A stretch of 64,000 nucleotides of DNA from Notospermus geniculatus (taxonomy: Eukaryota > Nemertea > Pilidiophora > Heteronemertea > Lineidae). Position numbers and translations under genes: made by a program. Where the stretch lies: assembly GCA_002633025.1 (NCBI GenBank), contig NMRB01000121.1, forward strand, positions 227,219-291,218, read 5' to 3'. Shown piece by piece: positions 22,995 to 33,043 of this stretch. Position 1 is the first letter of the stretch. The number at the start of each line of letters is the position of its first letter. The notes under the pieces were generated by a model. That model searched no databases. It was not told the origin of the DNA and saw only the letters and a program-made list of their open reading frames with translations.

Positions 22995-23170
22995 AGCAGG
23001 ATGTTTGTGTGCAGTGACGTAGGAGCGAGGGCCAAGAACCACTGATTTTCTCACAAGGATGACTGTGTGCAGTGACGTAGGGAGCAAGCGCCAAGAACCA
23101 CAGATTCCTCAGGATGTTTGTGTGCAGTGACGTAGGGAGCAAGCGCCAAGTACTACAGATTACCTAAGGA
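22995..23170 (+). repeat. Three-unit minisatellite with TGACGTAGG
   Basis: Units of about 55-60 bases contain TGTGCAGTGACGTAGG(G)AGC and CGCCAAGAACCAC or variants. Each holds a CRE-like TGACGTA core. The array is repeated in the second copy at about 23602-23775. Confidence 0.75.
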
Positions 23171-23200
23171 TGACCTTCTGGATAGTATAGGTTTTACAAC

Positions 23201-23401
23201 ATGGAGCGCATGGATGCGAAAAAAGCATTGCGCCTACAGCTGGATGATGCATGCAACGTGTACTCCCATAGTGTATTCAGTGGGTCGTTGCACACAACGA
23301 AAGAGATTCATCAAATTCCCTTTAAGATAGTGGATAAAAGGAAAAAAGCAGCGAAGATCAACCAACATCAGAACCCTGTGTGCTTACTAAAAGTCGATTG
23401 A
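23201..23401 (+). CDS. Small 66-codon frame, uncharacterised
   Basis: ATG-started frame MERMDAKKALRL and onward, lysine-rich near its end, closing with TGA. It directly follows the CRE-like minisatellite and is preserved with few changes in the second copy at 23812-24012. If the two copies are an assembly duplicate, this preservation carries no evolutionary weight. No domain recognised, and no splice context supports it further. Confidence 0.2.
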   Translation: MERMDAKKALRLQLDDACNVYSHSVFSGSLHTTKEIHQIPFKIVDKRKKAAKINQHQNPVCLLKVD

Positions 23402-23571
23402 AGCTTTATTGTTAGTTGTTTGTTACCTGAACTAACTTCGCCATGGGGCGTTAGTTACCCAGCACAGCACCAGGAAATAAACCAAAGCAACGCTCTGTTC
23501 GAATGAAAAGCAAGCAAATCCCATCAGAACTGGTTTCGGATTTTTCAAGAGATCTTCCCAGGCGAGAGCGN

Positions 23572-24181
23572 TGACGCTAATAGAACCATTGGTTACCCCA
23601 GCAGGATGTTTGTGTGCAGTGACGTAGGAGCGAGGGCCAAGAACCACTGATTTTCTCACAAGGATGACTGTGTGCAGTGACGTAGGGAGCAAGCGCCAAG
23701 AACCACAGATTCCTCAGGATGTTTGCGTGCAGTGACGTACATGTAGGGAGCAAGCGCTAAGTACTACAGATTACCTAAGGATGACCTTCTGGATAGTATA
23801 GGTTTTACAACATGGAGCGCATGGATGCGAAAAAAGCATTGCGCCTACAGCTGTATGATGCACACAACGTGTACTCCCATAGTGTATTCAGTGGGTCGTT
23901 GCACACAACGAAAGAGATTCATCAAATTCCCTTTAAGATAGTGGATAAAAGGAAAAAAGCAGCGAAGATCAACCAACATCAGAACCCTGTGTGCTTACTA
24001 AAAGTCGATTGAAGCTTTATTGTTAGTTGTTTGTTACCTGAACTAACTTCGCCATGGGGCGTTAGTTACCCAGCACAGCACCAGGAAATAAACCAAAGCA
24101 ACGCTCTGTTCGAATGAAAAGCAAGCAAATCCCATCAGAACTGGTTTCGGATTTTTCAAGAGATCTTCCCAGGCGAGAGCG
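23572..24181. repeat. 606 bp duplicated segment, copy 2
   Basis: Counterpart of 22965-23570, continuing into unique sequence (CTGGGTGTACC and onward) on the right. Carries the same minisatellite and small frame. Confidence 0.9.
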
Positions 24182-25020
24182 CTGGGTGTACCGTTTGAAC
24201 AGAAGATCGACAAAGAGATGGGGGAAATGATAAGCTGTAGAAATGAGAAGATGGTAAAATGAGACACCGTGCCATGTCCGTGGATCACCTGTGGCATGGA
24301 TCCGCAAAAGACCAACTTGCTGAAGAAGCTTGCGATTGTTTGATAACGAAACGTATTTCTCTTTATATTGTGTGTTAATTTTTTTTCATTGTTAGCGTTT
24401 ACATGACGTACCGGTAATTGTTTTATGCTATGTAGTAGTGTCCCAACACATGGGAATGGAATGTTCATTACATGTATATTGTACAGAAATAAAATGCACA
24501 TACATGTACAAGAACAGTGCCCCAAATCATGCGAAACAGATCTTTGCCTCTGAAGAGTAAACCAAGTAAAATACTACCAGTTTCAAATAGGGCCTATATT
24601 TTTGAACTGGGCTTCCAACTCTAGATTAATGTTGACCGACTGCTGAAATGATCAATTTGGGGTGCGCTGCAACCTCCACCATGAAGTTTCCAGCGTGTGT
24701 ACCTAGTATGTTTGCTCACATCCCCAGCAGGTGGTGGGTCGTTAAAACGTGGTGTGAAATGCTGATGTGTACCAGCGCGCCGGCCCAGTCAATCTGGACT
24801 GGCGTTCGCACACAGCAGATATCGAACCATAACGAAAGCCGATTATCCTGACATGACTGATCCCCAAGGACGAGGGTAGAACTTTGTATATTATGTAATT
24901 ACAAATTACAAATCAAATTGTGAAAGCAATCTGCCTTACATGTACGTCTGTTGCTGATAAACCAGCAATGCATCGTGTGGAATGACCAAAAATATTTGTG
25001 GAGGTTGGCCCTGGGTTATG
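24182..25020. other. No gene recognised
   Basis: The 160-codon minus frame at 24043-24525 crosses the copy boundary and is cysteine- and phenylalanine-rich with no motif. I regard it as chance. Confidence 0.45.
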
Positions 25021-25068
25021 CCAGTTCCTAACCGAATTGACAACAGTTGTTGTCAATTAGGAACTGGG
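25021..25068. repeat. Short imperfect palindrome
   Basis: CCAGTTCCTAA and ATTGACAACA face TGTTGTCAATTAGGAACTGG, making a 48 bp hairpin with a four-base bulge on one side. Confidence 0.75.
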
Positions 25069-25631
25069 TTGTTCACATGATATTGGGAAGGAAGACATCC
25101 AGACTCAACGGTTAGCATGTTGGCGTAATGAAACATCCATTCATGGATGTTTTTTAAAAACTCATAGTTAGTTTTTTTTTAACTATTTTGCACAGGACAT
25201 TAAAAGAAAAGAATCAGTGGCGAGTCTTATTGTTTCGCTCGTATCATAACAACATCCAACAAATCTGTAGCTGCTGGCTAGGAACATCATCTAAGGTCAG
25301 CGAAACCTTAAATGTTTTTCGCTTCCTGCTTTTCTACGGTGCAGAAAGCAACACGCTAGTGCTTCCTGGTGGTTTTTCTCTTCCGCTTTCGCCATTTTCG
25401 CCGCGTTATTCTACTTAATGAACATTGTGGGCGGGTAAAGGGAGAAAAATTACGTAAAGGAAGCAGCATGTGGTAACTATTGTGTTGACGACGTACCGGT
25501 ATCGTGCATAGCGCGTGTAGGCTACTTGATATGATGCATTACACTAAATAGATTGGTTTGGTTATGAGATACAAAGATCTGAGCATGGAAGAAAAGCAGG
25601 CCTGGAACGAATTTCCTCCGAACAGCTTCTG
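25069..25631. other. No gene recognised
   Basis: Short frames only; a small ACATCCATTCATGGATGT palindrome lies near 25134. Confidence 0.5.
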
Positions 25632-26440
25632 GGATCCATTTTCATAAACACACTTAAGTCAAAGTGTGACACTTATCTTTTGTATTGAACAACGAAGTGA
25701 CTACCCGGCTGCCGGTCGTATTCAGCCGGCTGCCGGTCAAGCAGTGGACAAAAAATCCTTTGTTTGACCGGCTGCTGTTTCACCGACGGTTGCCGGATTC
25801 CTCTGTTTTTGATGAGACTTTATTCACATTAGCGGGAAAATGGCGGCCGGAGAGGCGATGCCATTTATCTGGGACAAGGATTTCATTGGCAGATCCAAAT
25901 GAGACACTTCAAATCAGTACTATCGGGTCCTATTTCTTTGCCGAAAATCCGTTTCCGAGGAATACAATTCCCATCAGATTCACAAAGTCAGCCAGAATGT
26001 GTCTAACGAATAAGTAACTAATGCCATGATTATGAATATTATTACTTTTACACCCGGCAAGCCACATACGCCAGTTTTACGTTCCATGTTTATATTGACC
26101 CGCAGCCGGTTACCGAAGGAAAATTTTATGCGTTCTTTACCCGGCAATTGCCGTTAAAATAACGACAAAAGCTGTCACTCCATGACCGGCAGCCGGGTAA
26201 GCAAGACGGATTTCCTCATTGCGTAAACGGCAGCCGGGCAAGCAAGACATAGTTTCTTCAGTGCGTAACCGGCTGCCGGGCACACAAGACGTTTTTTCAC
26301 TACTGCGTACCCGGCTGCCGGGTAAATATCACCAGCCATTGAACAAAGGATAAGTGTCACACTTACCTAAGTGTAAGTGTGACACTTATCTTTTGTGTTA
26401 AACAAAGGATAAACGTCACAGTTAGACTTAAGTAGTTTTA
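25632..26440. mobile_element. Hairpin element with CATAAAC ends, interrupted
   Basis: GGATCCATTTTCATAAACAC at the left and a degenerate ACTTAAGTAGTTTTATGAGC end at the right bracket arms GTGTGACACTTATCTTTTGT and ACAAAGGATAAGTGTCACAC. It resembles the intact element at 28792-28900. A 645 bp insertion (25693-26337) splits it within the loop. Confidence 0.7.
25693..26337. mobile_element. Nested DNA element with CCGGCTGCCGG subterminal repeats and 9 bp TSD
   Basis: Flanked by ATTGAACAA at 25684-25692 and 26338-26346, a perfect 9 bp target duplication; the empty site is reconstructed by comparison with 28792-28900. CCGGCTGCCGG occurs at 25705 and 25726 near the left end. Four 41-42 bp units with CCGGC(A/T)GCCGG, or one-mismatch ACGGCAGCCGG, start at 26186, 26227, 26269 and 26311 near the right end. 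No transposase frame. The 9 bp duplication fits Mutator-like or foldback elements; assignment not secure. Confidence 0.8.
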
Positions 26441-27321
26441 TGAGCACATGTATGGGCCGTGGAGTATGAGCACCGAACACGTTTTTCCTCAAAAATGGTA
26501 ACAGAGATCACATGTTCGATAAGCATCAAGGAAAAATATCATGTGCCTTCAGTATCGGAAACCACGAAACCAGATACAACGAACTTCTTAAGTGTCTTAT
26601 TCAAGCATCAATAAATCGACAAACAACAGTGCATCATTGAAATACAGCCACTCGAAACAGGATGCGGAAAATAAAATATTTCGGAAGAAAATGCCCTTAC
26701 CAGTCTACACCATCACGGTAATGCGTGACTGTACATTCGCCTGTACAAAATGTAGGGCCCAATTTTCAAAAACTTTTAACTTCTTTAAAAAACTTTTAAT
26801 TGAAAAAAATCGGCCATATTCATGTTGAACACACATAACTCGATATATTAAGGAAGAATTTTAATTTTTTTTTCAATGCTGAATTTGTACACAATTCTGT
26901 GTGTAAAAATTTGGTTTCCACAGAAGGTTTTCACGCTGTAGCGTGATTTCACGGCCTAGCGTGATGGTGTAGACTGCTTACCTTGACAGGAAAGTTGACG
27001 TATGAGAATCGTCCGCTGTTTATCCAGATAAGTCGGAAAAAAGGTCTGTTTGCGACCGATGACAAAACGGGTGTATTCCTTGCTTTTGAGAGTAACTCTA
27101 CGTCACTTGTAGATTCAAATCCCGAATAGGTCCAAGAGATTCCCAGATAACAGTCGAAAAAAACCGCTCAAATTCACCAACAAGTATTATTTCAACCTTT
27201 TCGTGAGAGTTAAATTGAAAGCATCCTATATCGCGATATCCAGCAACTATCCGGCATGTGCTCCACGAGACAGGACTGTTTGTCAATTGCACGGTGTAAT
27301 GCATCCATGAAATCGATTCGC
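26441..27321. other. No gene recognised
   Basis: AT-rich, short frames only, with a run of T/A tracts near 26770-26880. The word TAGCGTGAT occurs twice at about 26938 and 26956. Confidence 0.5.
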
Positions 27322-27600
27322 TCAGGCTGTTTGTGTCACCCCTGCAACTGCTGCAGGCGGCGGGGGTTGTGACGGGGTCGTGAACATCCTGATAACGTCA
27401 GGGTGTTCATGTCCCTCGGGCGGCATCGTGGTCTCTCTCCCATGTCTAGCAAGGGAGCGCGAACGAGACTTCAACATTTGGATGTTGAGGAGAAGTCCCT
27501 GGCTACCAGGCCCTATTTGTTGAGGACCCCAGCCTGGCAGGACTTCACCCCCGTCTTTGCAAATCACCTCACCGGACTCGAAAAGGCTCTCGTCATCCAC
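27322..27600 (-). CDS. Possible exon in a GC-rich patch, uncharacterised
   Basis: A 92-codon minus frame, ending in TGA next to 27322, runs through a locally GC-rich patch in AT-rich surroundings. The inferred residues are rich in Pro, Gly and Ser, with a QPPPPAA stretch near the end. The other strand is also open over much of the patch (27403-27639). No domain known; it could be a terminal exon or a chance frame. Confidence 0.25.
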   Translation of the reverse strand: MDDESLFESGEVICKDGGEVLPGWGPQQIGPGSQGLLLNIQMLKSRSRSLARHGRETTMPPEGHEHPDVIRMFTTPSQPPPPAAVAGVTQTA

Positions 27601-27860
27601 GTGTCCACGACGGCAATGTGCTTTTCCTATCCTCAGTAGGCCTACTTCATACGAAGGAACTTTCTGTGCAATCCCACCTTACTGCATAACAGGTCGGGTC
27701 AGACGGACATGTAATAGTGCGGGTCAGACTGACATAAAAATAGAAGTCGGATGTTCACAATAGGCCCAGGGCGCGGTAGGCCTGCATGATTACCCGCATC
27801 ATTACTGGGACATGATCACCCTTACCACACCTTCTATTGTATGACAAGTGAGTTTCCGCA
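27601..27860. other. No feature recognised
   Basis: Short unique stretch between the GC-rich patch and a MITE. It contains the near-repeat GGGTCAGACGGACAT and GGGTCAGACTGACAT at about 27698 and 27720. Confidence 0.5.
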
Positions 27861-27997
27861 AGGCTTCCATAGAAGTATACGGTATACGAACACGCCGGTT
27901 AACAATGGCTTCATGGTCGCGAGTCCTTTGTAAAGCCTTTGTTTGCCAACTGGTGTATCCTTATGCTTATACCGTATACCCTCTATGTGAACTCAGC
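27861..27997. mobile_element. MITE with TATACGGTATACG inverted ends (copy 2)
   Basis: AGGCTTCCATAGAAGTATAC then GGTATACGAACACGCCGGTT at the left match 3636-3767; the right side carries CTTATACCGTATACC. The shared core is GGTTAACAATGGCTTCA. Confidence 0.7.
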
Positions 27998-28002
27998 CCA
28001 AA

Positions 28003-28113
28003 GCCCCCGAAAGGGCAACGCGAACGTCTAGCCTTTTCTTCGGAGGTCTCTTCGTATCAATCAGTGGGATTGGTTGGTGTTCAGTGGGCTTTGCGAAAAC
28101 TCTGCCCGCTGAA
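28003..28113. mobile_element. Small TIR element with CAAAGCCCCCGAAA ends
   Basis: CAAAGCCCCCGAAAGGGCAA at the left and GGGCTTTGCGAAAACTC at the right resemble the ends of the element at 60557-60685 (GAGTTTTCGCAA and GGGGGCTTTGCGAAAACTC); both contain AACGCGAACG. A shared family is likely. Confidence 0.5.
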
Positions 28114-28791
28114 CACAGTCAAATTCTTCATAAATCGAATATGCTAATGAAGGCCTATATGCGGATCTGTACAATGAGCCCTATCTGAATTTCCAAAAAT
28201 TCGCATGAAGATTTTGAACGCCTACGGCGGTCATTAGCCTCGTCAAAAACACAGCAACAACTTAAAATGTATGGAAATTGAGTCATTTCGACAAGCAGTA
28301 TCGTCTCTCAGGGCAGAAACACTAATTTCTACCGTTCAACGTATTTATTGTTTGACCAACTGCATCAGGGTACGCCCCTACCAACCCAATTGGGCAGCCA
28401 TTACCCAATGGCGTCCTTGATACAGAAAGAGCAGGGTAAGGAAATCATTTGTAACTTCGCTCCAGACTAGATTCTGGACATGACGCACGACACCATGATG
28501 ACAAATCGATGGACGGCTTTCTCGGATCCGTAATCGGTATTACTGATCAAAAGGGTACCGCTGTGAATTGAATTTCCTCGATTTTGACCCTCAATTTCGA
28601 ACACACGAAATTCAGACTGGTTACGTAAAACGCTGAGGAAAATTATGGTCAAGTCGATATAGTGGTGAATGCTGCATTAAGCAGCCAAGAACCTCCGATG
28701 AGAAGAGGTTCTTCACCGGTCAGCTGAGTGCTCCCCAGGCCCGGTTTTACCATGGGCTTGGGTGACAAATCTGGTGTTTCAATTTATAGAT
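28114..28791. other. No gene recognised
   Basis: Unique non-coding sequence with short frames only. Confidence 0.5.
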
Positions 28792-28900
28792 CAGGGTCCA
28801 TATTCATAAACATACTTGAGTCAAAGTGTGCTTCTTATCTTTTGTGTTGAACAAAGGATAAGTGTCACACTTAGACTTAGTTTTATGAATATGGACCCTG
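28792..28900. mobile_element. Intact hairpin element, CAGGGTCCATATTCATAAAC ends
   Basis: The left end mirrors TTTTATGAATATGGACCCTG. The arms ACTTGAGTCAAAGTGTG and CACACTTAGACTTAG pair partly, and TTATCTTTTGTG and ACAAAGGATAA form the tip. It is 109 bp and abuts the next hairpin. Confidence 0.8.
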
Positions 28901-29010
28901 GGGCCGTATGCACAAAACATCTTAAGTGTAAAATTTGCCTTAAACTATTCTTCCAAACAAAAAGATAAGGGAAATTTTACACTTAAGATGTTTTATGCAT
29001 ACGGCCCCAG
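28898..29010. mobile_element. Intact hairpin element, CTGGGGCCGTATGCA ends
   Basis: CTGGGGCCGTATGCACAAAA at the left mirrors TTTTATGCATACGGCCCCAG at the right, with arms CATCTTAAGTGTAAAATTT and its complement. It shares the CTG at 28898-28900 with its neighbour. The ends match 10291-10438 while the arms do not. Confidence 0.8.
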
Positions 29011-30634
29011 GTCACTCTAGTTCTGACATTGCAAAAGCCACCGAAAACAGGAGATGCAAATAGGTGACTCAAGCCACTTATTCGAGATGTCGGATTATAG
29101 ACGCACGTTCCACAGTCCTCAAAATCTCAAACGAGCAAACAAAGCCACATAAAGAATACCAACTGAGTGACCCTTAATGGCGATTTCATAAGCAATTGAA
29201 TTCATTACCGGAAAACTAACTGATAAAGGCTGCAGCCGAACAATGCCAAACGTGCCTGGCGGTGAATGTCAATGCTTTACCATAGCCCGTCATTAGACTG
29301 TCCTCCCCGATAAGGCTATGCCGACCGTTATTCAATTTATCCCAACACCTGCAGTATTTGAACAAAATGACATGGACGGATATGGTCGCTAAAAGCCGCT
29401 TGCTGCCTGCTAATTCGCTTCGTCATCTTGTACGCTCCGGATTCGGTTCACGGTGGAAATTGTCCGACTCGGGATATTTTATCTGTGTTAAGATATCCCT
29501 GGCCACAGTCGGTGATGATTTGTCTGCATCCGAAAGTTGTATGTATTTTTTCCTTGTTGAGAAACTTAAGCTTTGTTGATTGGCGTGTCCGTGTATGCGC
29601 GCGTTGGTCACGCATCCACGGACATGTAGTGATGCGCCGCTATACGTTGCTGAACTTCCAGCTCCAACGCGCAACCACTAGGCCTCCATGGCCGGCGGGC
29701 TAAGCCAATGCCATACAGTTGTCAATGCAGTCGTGCCAGCAGTGTTGCGAACGGCACCGGTTTGAGTCGGCATCTGTCGGAGAGTCGTTCAGTGAGTGTA
29801 ACCAACCTCAATGGGATGTACGTCATTTGAGAATAATTTGTCCTCATCTGTCCGACTAACCATCCATTCGGGTGAAAACAAAAGAAGCCATGTTCGCCGA
29901 TACTGAACTAATAACAAGACATGAAATAATGACCGTTCTCTGATGCAATATCAATCCGACCATTCAAAGATGGTAAACAATGAGTAATAGACGAAAAGTA
30001 CGGGATCAAATGAAAATTCTACTGGATAGTGCCCATTCTAAATGCAAACATGCAAGAACGCATGATCGTACATGAAATGTACTGCAATTTTCCTCAAAGT
30101 AACGGTGAAACGAAATCTCAACGGTGTCAAAGTCGGAACAATTACACCGCGATTTCCACTGGAAGAATGCGATGTCAACAATGAAAATCTGTCGTTTGGT
30201 TTCGCGGACCGATTCCGGCAAGACCGCGACAACATCAAATGGTTTCCCCGGTGCTTTATGGATTCGCAGGAGAACACGATACCCGTGTAACGCAGCCACA
30301 GGAAAGGAATGTCGATATGGAAAAAAGAATGCTGGGCGTACATTTGCTAAGATCAATGGCTGTCCATTATGACACGGTCACCGGATGTTCCGGGGTGCTT
30401 CGTTCCCATGGCGGTCTTATTTCCTTCTTTGGTATATGATCTTACAAGTACATGTATGCAAAGGAATCATTTTAGATAAGAAGTACATGTAGATTGTTTC
30501 CAAGCTGAACTAATCAGGTTGTTTCGCAGGCAGGTGACCCATCCGATGATGATTACAGGTGATACACCTTTTGAATTAAGGAACGACAACCGCCATCTCT
30601 CCGCACATGTCACGTATCGTTTACTATAAAGCGT
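29011..30634. other. No gene recognised
   Basis: Overlapping open frames on both strands at 30006-30439 (up to 116 codons) show no motif. A small hairpin (TGTCCGTG and CACGGACA) lies at about 29588-29625. Confidence 0.4.
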
Positions 30635-30779
30635 AGCGCACACTGATTTGCGCAAAACTCAATGCGTTAGGGGTATTTTTAAAGTCGACTGGCCCAACGC
30701 TGTCGACTCGTCATTCAGCCAGGTCAGTCGATTTTAACAGACACCCCTAACGCATTGAGTTTTGTCGCAAATGTGCGCT
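30635..30779. mobile_element. Hairpin element with AGCGCACA ends
   Basis: AGCGCACACTGATTTGCGCA then AAACTCAATGCGTTAGGGGT at the left is mirrored by ACCCCTAACGCATTGAGTTT and TGTGCGCT-type sequence at the right (GCAAATGTGCGCT). 145 bp with ~50 bp arms. Confidence 0.8.
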
Positions 30780-31253
30780 TGGCTTAAAAGTCAATTTCAT
30801 TCCCCATCTCGTACGTATGTTTTCGGGAAAAGAATGATCAGAATGATGCATATTACTTTATTCCGGACTTTATTCTTGCTAAAAGGTCGTGCTTTCTTTA
30901 CCAGTCCCGTAACATTGATTAAATCGCCTCGGATTTCTCAGCGCAAATCGAGTCAAACACAGGTATCATATTCTCTCTTCGATAATGGGTTGATTTTCCC
31001 GGCATAAGTTTCGTCGAGAAAAGAATACAAGGGAACTTAATACGCCAGAGAAGTATGAATAAACTTCGCAAATGAATAGTTGCCTGTGTGTGTGCATCAA
31101 CGACGTAAATGTTGGTGAAGGGCAAGTGAGTATTCAGTCGCTTATTTGTAGTAAAACATGTAATATGCATTGTAAATTACAAGCTAAAAAGTAACGTTGC
31201 TAAATAATACTAATGTATAGGGCACATCAAGTTGAGAAGCTCAAAAAGTGAGC

Positions 31254-31542
31254 CATTTTGGTTCCCGAAGCTACCGCTAGAGAGTGCTGTCAATAAATGG
31301 TAGCTTCGGTAACGGCCGCCATTTTGGCCGGCAGAAAACTGACGGCGCTACGTCATTGCCGCGAAAACTGGATCACATGATCATCCACGGGTATGGATTT
31401 TTGAGTAACGGTCGATGATCATGTGATCCAGTTTTCGCGGCAATGACGTAGGGCCGTCAGTTTTCTGCCGGCCAAAATGGCGGCCGTTACCGAAGCTACC
31501 ATTTGACAGCACTCTCTAGCGGTAGCTTCGGGAACCAAAATG
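31254..31542. mobile_element. Long foldback element with perfect 9 bp TSD
   Basis: The element is almost entirely palindromic: CATTTTGGTTCCCGAAGCTA at the left mirrors TAGCTTCGGGAACCAAAATG at the right, and the pairing continues through the arms to a ~40 base loop near 31385-31420. It is flanked by AAAGTGAGC at 31245-31253 and 31543-31551. The 9 bp duplication and long arms suit Mutator-like or foldback elements. GC-rich arms, no coding frame. Confidence 0.9.
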
Positions 31543-31551
31543 AAAGTGAGC

Positions 31552-32721
31552 AACAGAATGCTTTTAACAGCCCCGCAGTAAATTCAGTTTAAGCGCTTAT
31601 CGCCAAAAGATGGCAGCAAAATTCTAGTGGAGCAATACAATAGAAAGTTCTCCTGATTGGTGCTCAGTCAACCATGAATGGGTCAGCGAGGCATTGAATT
31701 GGGCCGTAGTGACTCCTATTGGTCAACTGACTGGCAATGGATGATCATGATGCCATTTCAAAAAAGTTTGTTGTATTAAAATGCCAATAGGTAGCACCGC
31801 CGCATAGATTATAAATACAAACTAAACAGGACACGTTGGCCCATGATGACCATTAAATGGCATAATTTTGCAGGAAACACTGACCAAACGAATTCTGAAA
31901 TGTAGTGGCTAATGAACACGTGGATGACTAACCGGCACGTGACTGAGAGACTGATGTCCTCAACGGCCATTTGGATGCAGTCACCGTTTGTTGCTGTCGA
32001 AATCCCGAATAATCGGCGGTGTATCGAGTGCTGTGATTTATAAACTAAATGTGGAGATTTCTATATTTTTTCAACTCGCATTGTATCGCCTTATTTTTTT
32101 TACAATTTTTTAACTTTTTCTTTTTCATATTAATATATTATGTAGTCTCACTTGTACTTTTTTCTCATACGTATACAAAATACAAAATACACATACATAC
32201 AAAATTTGGCATGGTATGGCCATTTTTATTCAAGTGCGAATCTGAAAATTTACATGTATAATCACTATCCGTCAGAATGTAAATATTGTTGAAATGAGTA
32301 ATCCAGATTTACAGTGTATCAAATTACCTGACATGAAATTGGCAACCGTGTCGCTGAGCATGATAAGTGTTACTGCATGACTGTCGTGGTTTACGTGACA
32401 AGACAACAATACATCGACTTGCACAGCTAACTAGTCCATTCACAATTGCGTATCGAATTTCTTTAATTAAACCTCGAGGCATTAATTCCACTTTCTCAGG
32501 AGTTTGATCCGGATAATGTCAACTGTGGGACATATCCGAGGAAAAGGGATCTACACAGCTTTATGTCGTAAATTTTTAGCGAGCAGTCATCTCGTACCAA
32601 GCATTTTGTTTGCCATAGGCCTACTGCAAGAAGCAAAGCTAGTGGTTGTTTGCTTGGTCTTATCAAGAGTCTTCGTCTTTGCCCCCCAGCTTACCCTCGT
32701 CCCCAGTTTCCAGTTGGTGTA
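31552..32721. other. No gene recognised
   Basis: Unique sequence with T-rich tracts near 32090-32170. Short frames only. Confidence 0.5.
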
Positions 32722-33043
32722 GACCCAAGAAACACTGGCGTGATTGGCACCAAAAATGAAGGATCATCAACAGACGGCGCTGTTTGACGAGGGACCCAAT
32801 CACAAGCCATTATCACGTGTTTAACCGACGCCGTCGTAACACATTTTCTGATTGGCTAAGATACGTGTACAAAATGTACACTGTATATTCATACTGGCCG
32901 CAGATTCCCAGCGGAGATTCTCCGAATCGGACAGCTAACGCCGTCTGTTGGCGATACTTTGAGGATCGCATCAACTGAAGCAGTTTCAGAGCGCGGGTAA
33001 CGTGGTGGTAGCGGTTTGAAACTGCGGCAGGAGCATACCCCAG
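32722..33043 (-). repeat. ~340 bp dispersed repeat, copy 6 (inverted)
   Basis: Reverse-strand copy: AACACTGG and TTGGCACCAAAAATGAAGGA at the left, then TTTCAGAGCGCGGGTAACG and GTTTGAAACTGC towards the right edge. Confidence 0.75.

Larger units (their letters stand above)
22965..23570. repeat. 606 bp duplicated segment, copy 1
   Basis: TGACGCTAATA through GGCGAGAGCG recurs at 23572-24181 with few differences (small indels, a few substitutions). The copies are separated only by the N at 23571, exactly at the junction. Probably two unmerged contig ends. Confidence 0.9.

Noticed and set aside
24043-24525. 160-codon minus-strand open frame
   Set aside because: Hydrophobic and Cys/Phe-rich without a domain. 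It crosses the boundary of the duplicated segment, so it is probably not a gene.
26592-26828. 78-codon plus frame with CTFACTKC, zinc-ribbon-like
   Set aside because: A single CxxC-type word in an AT-rich, lysine-rich chance frame; no second metal-binding pair.
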